In this document: positions 20,533 through 30,935 of the stretch, one piece after another
How positions within the stretch are numbered: the stretch's first letter is position 1
How the letters are laid out: each line of letters opens with the position of its first letter
Assembly (NCBI RefSeq): GCF_014905175.1
Contig: NC_057789.1
Coordinates: 24,238,555 to 24,302,554 of the forward strand
Source of the DNA: Aphidius gifuensis
Lineage: Eukaryota > Arthropoda > Insecta > Hymenoptera > Braconidae
Reading direction: 5' to 3'
Length of the DNA: 64,000 bases
Translations under genes and position numbers: made by a program
The notes under the pieces: generated by a model
The model's database searches: none
Told to the model about the DNA's origin: nothing
Seen by the model: only the letters and a program-made list of their open reading frames with translations

Positions 20533-23500
20533 TTAAGGTATACGAATATTGAAATGAAATGAACCAATTTGTATTTCATATTCCAGTGATAAAGGGCACT
20601 GTTCGTTTCTAATAATATTATATGGAGTAGATTCATCGTAACTTTGCTGTTGCATATTGTTTAAAATTAATTTTTTATCATCGTCTGTAAGGCTGAATTT
20701 ATTATCTTCAATATTGAGCAAATGAAGCTGCATTACGTCATCGAAAACTTCAGGCTTCAATTCATTGAGATTGTTTGATTGTAAACATAAAAATTGAAGA
20801 GCATAGTTTTCAAAGAAAATATAAGTTGGAAGATCTGTTAGATTATTATTATGAATATCTAAAACTTTAAGATTTATCAAGTCATCGAAAATATTAGATT
20901 CCTCTTCATCAATTATTCCTTGTGGAAGAGTTGTTAAATTATTATTACTAATAGATAAAATTTCAAGTTTGTACAAATTATGAAAGGTATTAAGCTCTAG
21001 ACTGGTCAGTTTATTTGTATCTAATTTCAACCGACGTAGAGATTTCAATTCACTAAATATATTTTGTGGGAGAGATGTTAAATCATTATTACCAATATCT
21101 AAATCGATAAGATGAATCAACTCATTGAAAATATTAGACGGAAGACTTGTCAATTTGTTGGATCGCAAATGTAAAAAAATTAAAGATTTTAATTCATTGA
21201 ATAATTCATGTTCAAGGGATGTTAAGTTATTTTTTGTGATGTATAAATGAGTGAGTTTAAACAAGCTATTAAAAATATCAGGTTTAAGACTTGTAAGTTT
21301 ATTTGATGATAAATCCAACGATTCTAGAGACTGCAATTCATTAAATATTCCTTGTGGAAGAAATGTTAAATTATTATTACTGATATATAAAGTTTGAAGT
21401 TTGGACAAGCTATCAAAAGTATTATTTTCAAGACTCGACAGTTTATTAAATTCTAAATCCAACAAAGTTAGAGATTTCAATCCATCAAATATTCCTTGTG
21501 GAAGAGATGTTAAGCTATTATTACTGATATATAAAAATTCAAGCTTGGACAAGCTATTAAAAGTGTTATGCTCCAGACTGATCAGTTTATTTGAATTTAA
21601 TTTTAAACCTCGTAGAGATATCAATCTATTGAATATTTCTTGTGGAAGAGATGTTAAATTATTATCATCGATATGTAAATATGTCATATTTGACAAGTTA
21701 TTAAAAATATCAGGCTTAAGACTTGTCAATTGATTTGATGCCAAAGTCAACCGATTTAGAGATATCAATCCATTGAATATTTCTTGTGGAACAGATATTA
21801 AACTATTATAACTGATATCTAAATGTTCTAGTTTGGACAAGCTATTGAAAGTATTATTTTCAAGACTTGACAGTTTGTTTGAATGTAATTTTAAACGACG
21901 TAGAGATATTAATTCATTAAATACTCCTTGTGGGAGAGATGTTAAACCTCTGTCAGACAAATCAATTCCCAAGGTTGAAGAATTGTTACAAACATTTTCC
22001 ATGTAAAATACAGAAGATGTATTACAAAAATATGCTTTGTATGTTGTTGCTGAAACATAAATTCAATTCACACAATTATAACATAAAATTGAAAAAAAGA
22101 TTTTGTTATTAGTTACAGTTGAATTAAAAAATGTTCCATACTTTTAACTGTTGGTTGTTCGGTAGAATCATTAATTGTTATAATGTCTTCAAATCGGTTA
22201 GTTTTGGTATCATCAGTATTATTTTTAGCATTCGTTTTGTTTTCAACAGGTGGAGAACTTTGAGTCATAATAATTTCTACTTGTTCTGGAACATACATTC
22301 AATCGTAACGTGAAATAGAAAAAAAAAAAAAAAAAAGCCTACTTGTTAATTACAGTTGAACCGAATTATGTTACATACTTTCATCGTTTGGTTGTTTGGT
22401 AGAATAAGTACTTGTATTATCGACTCGTTTAAATTGGTCAGTTTTGGTGTCACCAGTATTATTTTCAGCATTTGTTTCGTTTTTAACAAGTGGAGAACTT
22501 TGAGTCATAATAATTTCTGCTTGTTCTGAAACATACATTTAATCGTAACATGACACTAAAAAAAAAAAAATATATACATATACTTGTTAATTACAATTGG
22601 AATAAAATATGTTACTTACTTTCATTTGTTGGGTGTGTGGTAGCATCATTTATTGTATCATTGTTTTTAAATTGGTCAGTTTTGGTATCACCAGTATTAT
22701 TTTCAACATTCATTTGGTTTTCAACAGGTAAAAAACTTTGAGGCGTAATACTTTTTGTTTTTCCTGAAACATACATTCAATTGTAACATGACATAAAAAA
22801 AAATATACTTTTCAATTATAGTTGAAATAAAAAAATGTTACTTACTTTCATCTGTTGGTTGTTCGGTAGAATAATTACTTGTATTATCGACTTGTTTAAA
22901 ATGGTTAGTTTTGGTAACATCAGTATCATTTTTAGCATTCGTTATGTTTCCTGCAGGTAAAGAACTTTGAGTGGTAATGTCTGGTTGTTCTGAAACAAAT
23001 TCAATCATGACAATTATTAAACTTTTTCAAGGAAACATTTAAATATATCAAAATTGAAGTTGAAACAAAATATATAACTTGCTTTGAGTTGTTGATTGGT
23101 TTTTATTCATGTCATTGTCCGGTCCAATGCTGTTGCCATCTTTTAAATCATCATGATTTGATTGGTCTGCAGGCCTTGTCCATCTCCACTGCAATTATCA
23201 TTAATTATTTTTTAAATGCATTTGAAATCTCGAATTTTTTTCTAACACAGAGTTATTTTTAAGTAGACCAAACTATAATTGCTAATTACTTCACCGATAT
23301 ATATACATGTACATATATACATAAGTTATTTATATAATGATAATCGAAAGAAACAAGTCGTTAATCACTTAGTCGTTTTTTATTTTTTTGATAAAACTAA
23401 ATTATCTGTGATGATGTATAAAAAAATAAAAAATAAAATTTCCATTTACAAGAAATTATATAAATATATACCTCATATTATTTTTTACTTGAAATACTAA

Positions 23501-24081
23501 TAAGTAATAACAAAACTTACACGTATAAATTCGGAGATTATATAAAAGTATTGGACAAATTTTATCATAAAATTATATGATAAATATTAAAAAAAATTAT
23601 TATTTTTAATAATTAACGTATTCATGAATAATATTAATCGAGATTATCTTTATTTTAATAAAGAAAAAAAAAACACTAAGAGTTCTACTGTAAATCATCG
23701 ATTAAAAAATAAATTGTCCACGTTATCAGTGCCTCGTTGTCATTGAAAATACAATTAATATATAATTTTGTTTTTTTCATTAATTTATATAATTTATTTT
23801 GAACAAAAAAAAAATATTATTATTTGTTGGAGCGAAAAACAGAAGTTAATTTTATATACAATTTATTTAAATAATAAATATCATTAAATTATTATTGTGC
23901 ACGTGAAATATATGTCGCCTTTTTATATTGTCTAATTTATAATTTTTGAATCATATTATTTACACGCGTATTAACATATCAATTAATATTCAGTTTGATA
24001 ATTTTAACTCACCCCAATGAGACAAACGATGAGGATTGCACTTATGATGCCAATAATGGCTATACAAGTAGACTTCTTCAT
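20533..24081 (-). CDS. Secreted LRR protein, clade A-I/A-II chimera (A2), 756 aa
   Basis: Predicted exons, minus strand: 24081-24013 (signal peptide MKKSTCIAIIG...), 23188-23083 (W-R-W-T-R-P linker, GC donor), four spacers 22989-22846, 22763-22620, 22525-22379 and 22285-22142, and the LRR exon 22049-20533. The sum is 2271 nt, exactly in frame. The spacers are 144, 144, 147 and 144 nt, Thr/Asn-rich and phase 1. The LRR exon has the N-cap (A-Y-F-C-N-T-S-S), about 16 LRRs and the full C-terminal module (K-P-E-V-F-D-D...D-D-D-K-K-L-I-L-N-N...N-E-Q-C). It then adds a tail E-I-Q-I-G-S-F-H-F found otherwise only in A4. The 3' third is nearly identical to A4 whereas the 5' exons are clade A-I. Expected to be secreted. 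Confidence 0.85.
22142..22989 (-). repeat. Four tandem copies of a spacer exon in A2
   Basis: Exons at 22142-22285, 22379-22525, 22620-22763 and 22846-22989, each with similar flanking intron. The copy nearest the linker matches the equivalent A1 copy closely (E-Q-P-D-I-T-T-Q or K-Q-P-D-I). The 22620-22763 copy has diverged at its start (G/R-K-T-K-S-I-T). A2 has one copy more than A1. Confidence 0.87.
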
Positions 24082-24153
24082 TCTTTGAGTGATCAATTAG
24101 TAATGGTCATGAGTCAACACTGATCACGTCGTATCGAAAATATCTAATGAAGA

Positions 24154-24214
24154 AAAACAATTTCATTGGATTGCGACAGGTGAAGAAACTATATTTTTAA
24201 AACTACGCATGCGT
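24154..24214 (-). promoter_or_regulatory. A2 promoter block
   Basis: Toward A2: perfect ACGCATGCGT at 24205-24214, then TCACCTGTCGCAATCC plus AATGAAATTG at 24154-24183. Spacing to the start codon is as in A1. Confidence 0.58.
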
Positions 24215-24392
24215 TATTTCTACGTATGTATTATATGATGTTTAGTGGCACTCACAATAGATAAAGAAAAAACAAGATAATAATATTAATTAACTAATTA
24301 TTATTATTTTTATTTTTAACATATATTGTTCATACACGTATATCAATTTATACTCAGTTTGATAATTTAATTGTAGAATAATTTTTACTCAC

Positions 24393-24459
24393 CCCAATGA
24401 GATAAATAATTAGGATTATACCAATTATGCTAATTGTTTTACAGTAGGTAGACTTTTGC
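24393..24459 (-). pseudogene. Orphan decayed signal-peptide exon
   Basis: The 3' part of exon 1 with an intact donor (CTCATTGGG|GTGAGT) is recognisable. Upstream the ATG has been deleted and the sequence reads cactgcaaaagtctacc where intact copies read cactgcgaagATG. It is the sister of 13143-13190 within the duplicated A-B segment. Confidence 0.65.
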
Positions 24460-25237
24460 AGTGATGAATTAGTAATAGACAGTAGCAGCTACATTGTATA
24501 AAAATTACAACGCTCTAACACTTGTAGATAATTGATAAAACTATCAGTGTATTGGTTTTCAAATAAATTAGTTTCTAAATTGTTTTTTTATTTTTTTTGA
24601 AATATTCAATTTTATTTTTAGATTTCCTTGAATTCTTATCTATACGTTTTCATATATGAGCTGTATGTTTTTCATCAATACATTTGACCCAAAAAAACAA
24701 ATAATTGTTTATCTTTTATTTGTAATTTATCAACTTTATATAACAATATTAATTTTGGGATATTTTTTTAAAAATAAATTTATTATAATTTTACCTGAAA
24801 TATAAACTTTTCATCTCATGATGAATTTGAGTCTAATTTCTTTTTTAAATCTTGAAAGTAATATTTATAGATAAATTTTGTTTTTACTGTTTTTTTTTTG
24901 TCGACAGTTTTTTTTCACAATAAATTACTTGTATGAATAATATTATTCAAGACGTTTTTTTTTATTCAAAAAATAAAAACAATATCAATAATCAATACTG
25001 GCAAAAAGCATCGTTATCAATTTTTTTTTTTTTTTTTATAAATTAATAGAATTTATTTTAAACAAAAAAAAAAAAATTATTATTATTTGTTGGAGCGAAA
25101 AAAAGAAGTGAATTATATACAATTTATTTAAATAATAATTTCCATCAAATTTTTATTTTGCACGTAAAAAATATGTCATTTTTTATATTAACTAATTTAT
25201 CATTTTAATTTTTAAAACATATTTTATTTTTAAAACT

Positions 25238-25247
25238 ACGCATGCGT
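25238..25247 (-). promoter_or_regulatory. Orphan ACGCATGCGT palindrome
   Basis: A perfect copy in the A2-B3 interval, equivalent to 14149-14158. The exon that should follow it has been deleted here. Confidence 0.5.
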
Positions 25248-25411
25248 TATACAAGTGTCCGACTAATGCTAGAAATATTAGTGTTTCCTATAGCCTTCTT
25301 GAATGCCGTACCACTTACTCACGAATTATTCTTTGATGCATACGCGTTAGCTCTGTTCTCACCAAAAATTATTAATTAATAAAGCACACGAAATTAAAGA
25401 GAAAAGTTTAA

Positions 25412-25440
25412 TCACCTGTTGCAATCCAAGGAAATTATTT
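25412..25440 (+). promoter_or_regulatory. Shared promoter element of B3
   Basis: TCACCTGTTGCAATCC followed by AAGGAAATTATTT. The first non-coding exon ends at 25500 (ctgcg|GTAAGT), only about 60 bases on, because a stretch present upstream of B2 is deleted here. Confidence 0.55.
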
Positions 25441-25995
25441 TTACATCACGTCGTCACGTAAAAAGCTGGCTAAATTTTTTTGGCTTTATTCATTACTGCG
25501 GTAAGTGATAAATCATCTAATCATTTCAATTTCAAATTACATCAATAGTATATTCGTAAATTAAAATATAAAATATTAAAACTGTGTATATATAGAGTCA
25601 ATCACGATTATCAAAAAAATGTGGCATATCATTATGTTTCTCGTGGCATTGATGACTCACGTGATTACTTTTTTAGTTTTTAATAAGTAGATACTTCCAA
25701 ACTTTGGTTTCTTATCGATAGATATTAAAAATAAAATCTAAAAATATATGTGTCATTCAAAAAAAAAAATATTAATGACTAAATACTTATAAATTATAAT
25801 GTATTTTACATTCTCGTGGATCTATAAAAAATATATTTTTCATGTTCACAATATTTCAATATAAAAATAAATTATTAATTATTATGACGATTTTTTTTTC
25901 TTTTATCAAGAAAAAAACATAAATAAAGTTGGATTATTATTATTATATTTTTTATTAAAAATGATTATATTAATTGAATTTTTTTAATATATATA

Positions 25996-26422
25996 GGGAA
26001 AGCGGGGCAAAATGGAACGGCGGGGCAAGATGGAACACCCAAAAAAATATTTTGACTCACATTTTTTTTCATTTTTTCGTCACTCTTTGATTAAAAAAGC
26101 CGGAAGAAAATAGATGCAATAAAAAAAAAAATTTTTTGATATGTTTTTTTTTGTTCGTCGAGAAAAATGGTGATAAATTTATTTAAAAGCAATTGTTCGT
26201 AATTATAAATGAAGAGAAATAAAAAAAAGTTAATTTTTGTGATTAATATCACATTTTATTAAAAAACGATAAATAAATTTATAATAATAATTTTTTTTTT
26301 TAATTTTTAAAAATTATATATGTTTTTTTTATTAATAAGTGAGAAAAACTAATCGGAAAATACTATTGTCACACATCGATTTATATTTTTTCCTTAAGTG
26401 TTCCATTTTGCCCCGCTTTCCC
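25996..26422. mobile_element. MITE with 23-bp terminal inverted repeats
   Basis: Both ends read gggaaagcggggcaaaat... inward, so it is a terminal inverted repeat of about 23 bp (ending tggaac), flanked by TA on each side (25994-25995 and 26423-26424). It is 427 bp long and has no coding capacity. The paralogous position upstream of B2 (about 15005-15020) lacks the element, which is an empty site confirming insertion. A TA duplication suggests mobilisation by a Tc1/mariner-type transposase, though other TA-targeting families are possible. Confidence 0.9.
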
Positions 26423-26913
26423 TATTGATTTTTCATTATTTATTTTATAATATTTGTTAATAATTATATTGTTATAAACTTATTTTAGACAACGTAATAT
26501 ATGTATTTGTTATCAGCTTACAATAATAATAATGATGATTCATTTTTATTTCATTTTTCAAGTTTTCGAATATCGTTATATTGTGTCATCGCCGCATCAT
26601 CTCAATCAACAAGTACCCAACAGACGTTGAAGAGTATATTTACTATCAGAGCTGAACATTAACATCTACATATTGGAATAAATAGAATTATTTTTTTAGT
26701 TTTTATCAATACGTAAATACTAGTTCTTGAAAATTCTTATCGTAAATGCATTTATTTGATGAATTTTGACTTTCATCTTTTTTATTAATAACGGATATTA
26801 ATTGCCAGGTAACAGTAAGTTTCCAAATTTGATTAATAAAATTTTACCTTTGTGTTATTAGAACTTAAATATAAAATTTTCAAATATTTATTTATGTTAA
26901 TTATGTTTTAGTT

Positions 26914-29229
26914 ATGGATACAAATATTTCAAATTCAAGTATTAAAAGCCATAATAAATACTTTTGTAACCAAGAGTCACCTTATTATGATCCAAGAATC
27001 GTTGAGTTACTGTCTAATAATGCTGAAAAACATGGAATCTACATTTTTCAGGAAGCATTTACTATTCTTCCAAGAGATTTATTCGATGGCCTCGAGGAAC
27101 TTCAACTTAAGGAATTAAATATCAGCTATAACAAGCTGACGACACTACCAAAAGATATCTTTAATCCTCTTGATGATCTTCGTAAGTTACACATAAAATC
27201 CAACAATTTAAAATATCTAGAGCCGAGTATTTTCTATGATTTATTGCAACTCAAAGAACTTGATCTCAGCGAAAACAAACTGGTAGCATTATCAAAAGAT
27301 ATATTTAATGGTCTACAAGATCTATGTGTCCTACGTTTAAAGTCAAACCAACTGATTTTTCTTGAGCCAGGTATTTTTGATGATCTGTTGAGTCTAAATG
27401 ATCTTGATATCAGTAAAAACAATCTTATAACTTTATCGAAAGATATATTTAAGAATTTGAAAGAGCTTCGTCATCTTAATTTATATTCAAACAAACTGAA
27501 CCATCTTGAGTCAGGTTGTTTCAATGGTTTGGCACGACTTGAAGAGCTAAATATTGGAAACAACAGTCTGACAACAATCGCCGAAGGTGTTTTTGATGGT
27601 CTCGAAAATCTGCAGATATTATATTTGGATTCAAACATACTGCACAATCTTCAGACAGGGTGTTTTGATGGTTTATTACGACTTCAGGAACTTAATCTCA
27701 GCAACAACAGTCTGATAAATTTGTCCAGAGATGTATTAAATGGTCTTAAAAATCTTCAGACACTAAATTTGTTTTCAAACAAACTACAAAATCTTGAGCC
27801 GGGATGTTTCACTGGTTTATCACAACTTTACGAGCTCGATATAAGCAAAAACCGATTGATGAATTTGTCCAGAGATATTTTCAATAGTCTTGAAAATCTT
27901 AAGAACTTAGATTTATCTTCAAACACTTTATATTTAAGCAATTTTGAGTCAGGTGTTTTTGGTAATTTGTCAAAACTTAAAAGTCTTAGTATCGGCAATA
28001 ACAGCTTGACAACATTATCAACAAATATATTTAATGGTCTCGAAAAACTTGGTTACCTTTATTTAAATGCAAATGAACTACAAAACCTTGAATCAGGTAT
28101 TTTCAATGGTTTATCACAACTTAAGCATCTTAATATCAGCAAAAACAGTCTGGTAACATTGTCGAAAGGTGTATTCAAGGATCTACAAAAGCTCAGTATC
28201 CTACAGTTAAATTCGAATGAACTACAAAACCTTGATTCAGGTATTTTCAATAATTTAACACAACTTTATAAACTTGATATTAGCGAAAACAAATTGACAA
28301 CTTTATCAAAAGATGTATTCAATGGTCTACAAAATCTACGCAGCCTATTTTTATGTTCAAATAAACTACAAAACCTTGAATCAGGTATTTTTAATGGTTT
28401 ATCAAAACTTGAAAATCTTGGTATCATGAACAACAGTCTGGCAACATTGTCCAAAGATGTATTTAATGGTCTTGAAAATCTCTGGAAACTATTATTGCAT
28501 TCAAACAAACTAGACAATCTTGAGTCAGGGTGTTTCAATGGTTTATCACAACTTCGCGAGCTCGATATAAGCAAAAACAGACTGACAAATTTGTTCAGAG
28601 ATGTATTAAATAGTCTTGAAAACCTTGAGAAATTAGTTTTAACTACAAACACTTTAAGCAATCTTGAGTCAGGTATTTTCAATAATTTACCAAAGCTCAA
28701 AGAACTTCATATCAATGAAAATAAATTGAAAAGGTTACCAAAAAATATATTCAATGGTTTACAAGAGCTTCAGATCCTACATTTAAATTCGAATAAACTA
28801 AAAACCATTAAATCAGGTATTTTCAATGGTTTATTACAACTTGTGCTGCTTAATATCAGCGACAACAGTCTGGCAAAATTGCCGAAAGGTGTATTTGATG
28901 ATCTGCAACAGCTCTGTTACCTAAATTTAAGTTTAAATGATCTACGAAACCTTGAGTCAGGTATTTTCAATAATTTATCAAAACTTTATGAACTTGATAT
29001 TAGCGAAAACAAACTGACGATTTTACCAAAAGATATATTTAATGGTCTACAAAATGTCTGCATCCTAAATTCAAATTCAATCCGACCGAATTACCTTGAG
29101 TCAGGTACTTTTGATTATTTATTAAATTTAAAATATCTTTATGTATCAGTGTTAACAATCTTACTACTATTGTTAATAGTTTTAGTAGTTACCATAATTT
29201 ATTTATTTATAAAAATTAGACAATCTTGA
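26914..29229 (+). CDS. LRR protein with C-terminal membrane anchor, family B (B3), 771 aa
   Basis: A single coding exon starts at MDTN after the acceptor gttttag (AG at 26910-26911). The N-cap (K-Y-F-C-N...Y-Y) lacks the second cap Cys of B1 and B2 (P-R-I-V-E-L where they have C-E-L). About 29 LRRs follow, and it is about eight repeats shorter than B2. One repeat carries a three-residue insertion (S-N-T-L-Y-L-S-N-F). The C-terminal hydrophobic helix and I-K-I-R-Q-S tail match B2 almost exactly, so the membrane anchor predates their duplication. No signal peptide was seen. The second 5' exon (from 26563) lacks the GTGAGT donor found in B1 and B2, so its 5' splicing must differ. Confidence 0.88.
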   Translation: MDTNISNSSIKSHNKYFCNQESPYYDPRIVELLSNNAEKHGIYIFQEAFTILPRDLFDGLEELQLKELNISYNKLTTLPKDIFNPLDDLRKLHIKSNNLKYLEPSIFYDLLQLKELDLSENKLVALSKDIFNGLQDLCVLRLKSNQLIFLEPGIFDDLLSLNDLDISKNNLITLSKDIFKNLKELRHLNLYSNKLNHLESGCFNGLARLEELNIGNNSLTTIAEGVFDGLENLQILYLDSNILHNLQTGCFDGLLRLQELNLSNNSLINLSRDVLNGLKNLQTLNLFSNKLQNLEPGCFTGLSQLYELDISKNRLMNLSRDIFNSLENLKNLDLSSNTLYLSNFESGVFGNLSKLKSLSIGNNSLTTLSTNIFNGLEKLGYLYLNANELQNLESGIFNGLSQLKHLNISKNSLVTLSKGVFKDLQKLSILQLNSNELQNLDSGIFNNLTQLYKLDISENKLTTLSKDVFNGLQNLRSLFLCSNKLQNLESGIFNGLSKLENLGIMNNSLATLSKDVFNGLENLWKLLLHSNKLDNLESGCFNGLSQLRELDISKNRLTNLFRDVLNSLENLEKLVLTTNTLSNLESGIFNNLPKLKELHINENKLKRLPKNIFNGLQELQILHLNSNKLKTIKSGIFNGLLQLVLLNISDNSLAKLPKGVFDDLQQLCYLNLSLNDLRNLESGIFNNLSKLYELDISENKLTILPKDIFNGLQNVCILNSNSIRPNYLESGTFDYLLNLKYLYVSVLTILLLLLIVLVVTIIYLFIKIRQS

Positions 29230-29369
29230 GCCAGGTTTTTTCAATGGTTTAACAGAATTTTACAAGCTTAACATCAGCGAAAATAATCAGACAACATTGT
29301 CCACAGATACATATTTAATAGTCTACAAAAGCTCAGCTGTATACTAAACTCAAATTCAAATGATTTATA

Positions 29370-30002
29370 AAAAACTTGAGTCATGTATTGTTTATAATTT
29401 ATCACGCAAAATTAATATTTATCATTGAATGGAACTGTTGGTGTTTGTAATTAATGACCTTGATTTAAATTAATTTCCATGTACTATCAATTTATGAATA
29501 TTTTATTTGTTGTTGACGTCATACATTTTTGTTTATTCTATAACGTAATATAAAAAACTGAATATTTGTAAAGACCTGCTACAATTTGGTTTATCCAGTC
29601 GGATTGTTAATTAAATAAATAACTAAACGTTAGAATTTATATTCAGATATTGATTTATTAATTATATCATGTGCAATTTCTTCAAGTATAAGTTCTCTCT
29701 TGTTCCTTTTCAATCACCAACATAATATGTTCTCATTACTCATGGTAGCTCCTGGAAAAAATAAATAACCCACTAGTATTTTTTAGCCAAGCTTGGAGAT
29801 TGATACTATAAATTAAGCTCAATGAATACCACTACTCGGGCAATTCTCCAAAAAATTTATTTATTTAATAAAAGGTTAAACGAGACACATCCGTGGGAAT
29901 GATTATGATATTTTTAAATAGAATATCATTGCCATAATAATAAAATATAAAATAAATAAATTAATAAATCAATTAGTTAAAACTAATATGGTTTTTTTTA
30001 TA
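29370..30002. other. B3 3' flank
   Basis: Nearly identical to the B2 3' flank (18580-19230), with the same poly(A) region and unassigned short frame. No other gene was seen. Confidence 0.5.
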
Positions 30003-30530
30003 CAGCCTGCCACGCAGAAGGCGCACGTGGGGTATACCACGAGATAGTTCATAAAATTTTAAGGAAAAAATGTTATTGAATTTTTTGTCTAAGACGCTTT
30101 TTGGCTGAGTTATTAACGTTTTAAGTTGACCAATCAGGATCGAGCGTCGCTAATTATTATCATTATGGCGTCAAAACCCATGGGCTCATTAACGCGCGAT
30201 TTTTTGTTTTAATTAATTTATAATTTTAACGCCAGATGTCGCTGTACCAATTTTCGTTTCAATTATTTTATCACTTTTTGTATTCAAATTTTTTTATCAT
30301 ATTTTGTGATAATTCCAAAAGTGATAAAAAAAATTATCACAAAATGTGATCAAAATTAGCACAAAATGTAATAAAAATGAAAACGTGATAATTTTTATTA
30401 CATTTTTTTATCATATTTTGTGATAATTCCAAAAGTGATAAAAAAAATTATCACAAAATATGATAAAAAAATGTAATAAAAATGATCACGTTTTCATTTT
30501 GATTACATTTTGTGATCATTTTAATTGTAA
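30003..30530. mobile_element. Insertion with nested palindromes
   Basis: The paralogous segment after B2 (near 19240-19310) has about 75 unrelated bases where this copy has about 525. The left half is GC-richer (gcctgccacgcagaagg, agatgtcgctgtacc). The right half is a set of gtgataa/ttatcac repeats: arms at 30361-30428 and about 30447-30516 are near-perfect inverted copies around a 17-base loop, and part of the centre is repeated directly at about 30293-30350. No open frame was found. It is probably a non-autonomous foldback element; its class is unknown. Confidence 0.7.
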
Positions 30531-30544
30531 TTGAATTATTAATA

Positions 30545-30935
30545 ATTATCAAAATGAAGGGCATTGTTCGTTTTTAATAATATTATATGAAGTTAATTCA
30601 TTGTAGGTTTGCTAGTTCATATTTTTTTAAATTAATTTTTTATCTTCGCCTGTAAGATTATTTATTTATTTTATCTTCAACATTGAGCAAATGAAGCTCC
30701 GATAAATTAGAGAAAACTTTAATCTTTAATTTATTGAGATTGTTTTCAAGTTTTGATTCAAGTTCTAGATTTTTATTGAAAATATCAATTGGAAGATCTG
30801 CCAAACTATTATTAATTTTAACATATATTTATTATGAATATCTAAAACTACAAAATAGATCAACCCATTAACAAATAACAATAGTAGACTGAAGACTATT
30901 GTTTGATCCCAAATGCATCGAAAGTAAAGATCCTA
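30545..30935 (-). pseudogene. Family A C-terminal fragment
   Basis: The same decayed C-terminal module as 19330-19715 (L-A-D-L-P-I-D-I-F-N-K-N..., L-N-K-L-K-I-K-V-F-S-N-L-S-E-L), with an extra frame lesion near 30660. It is the duplicate copy after B3. Confidence 0.8.

Noticed and set aside
11399..22989. Spacer exon repeats as a CRISPR or satellite array
   Set aside because: The repeats are 144-nt exons with splice signals and in-frame coding, separated by conserved introns of about 80-95 bp.
23279..23500. 73-codon open frame in A2 intron 1, and other short AT-rich frames (13852-14055, 31205-31510, 49697-49921, 53365-53589)
   Set aside because: They have low-complexity Ile/Tyr/Lys composition and are not conserved in the paralogous intron or flank. 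One overlaps a dead exon on the other strand.
30003..30530. tRNA-derived SINE in the insertion after B3
   Set aside because: I looked for A and B box-like sequence and a poly(A) end and saw neither. The structure is palindromic instead.
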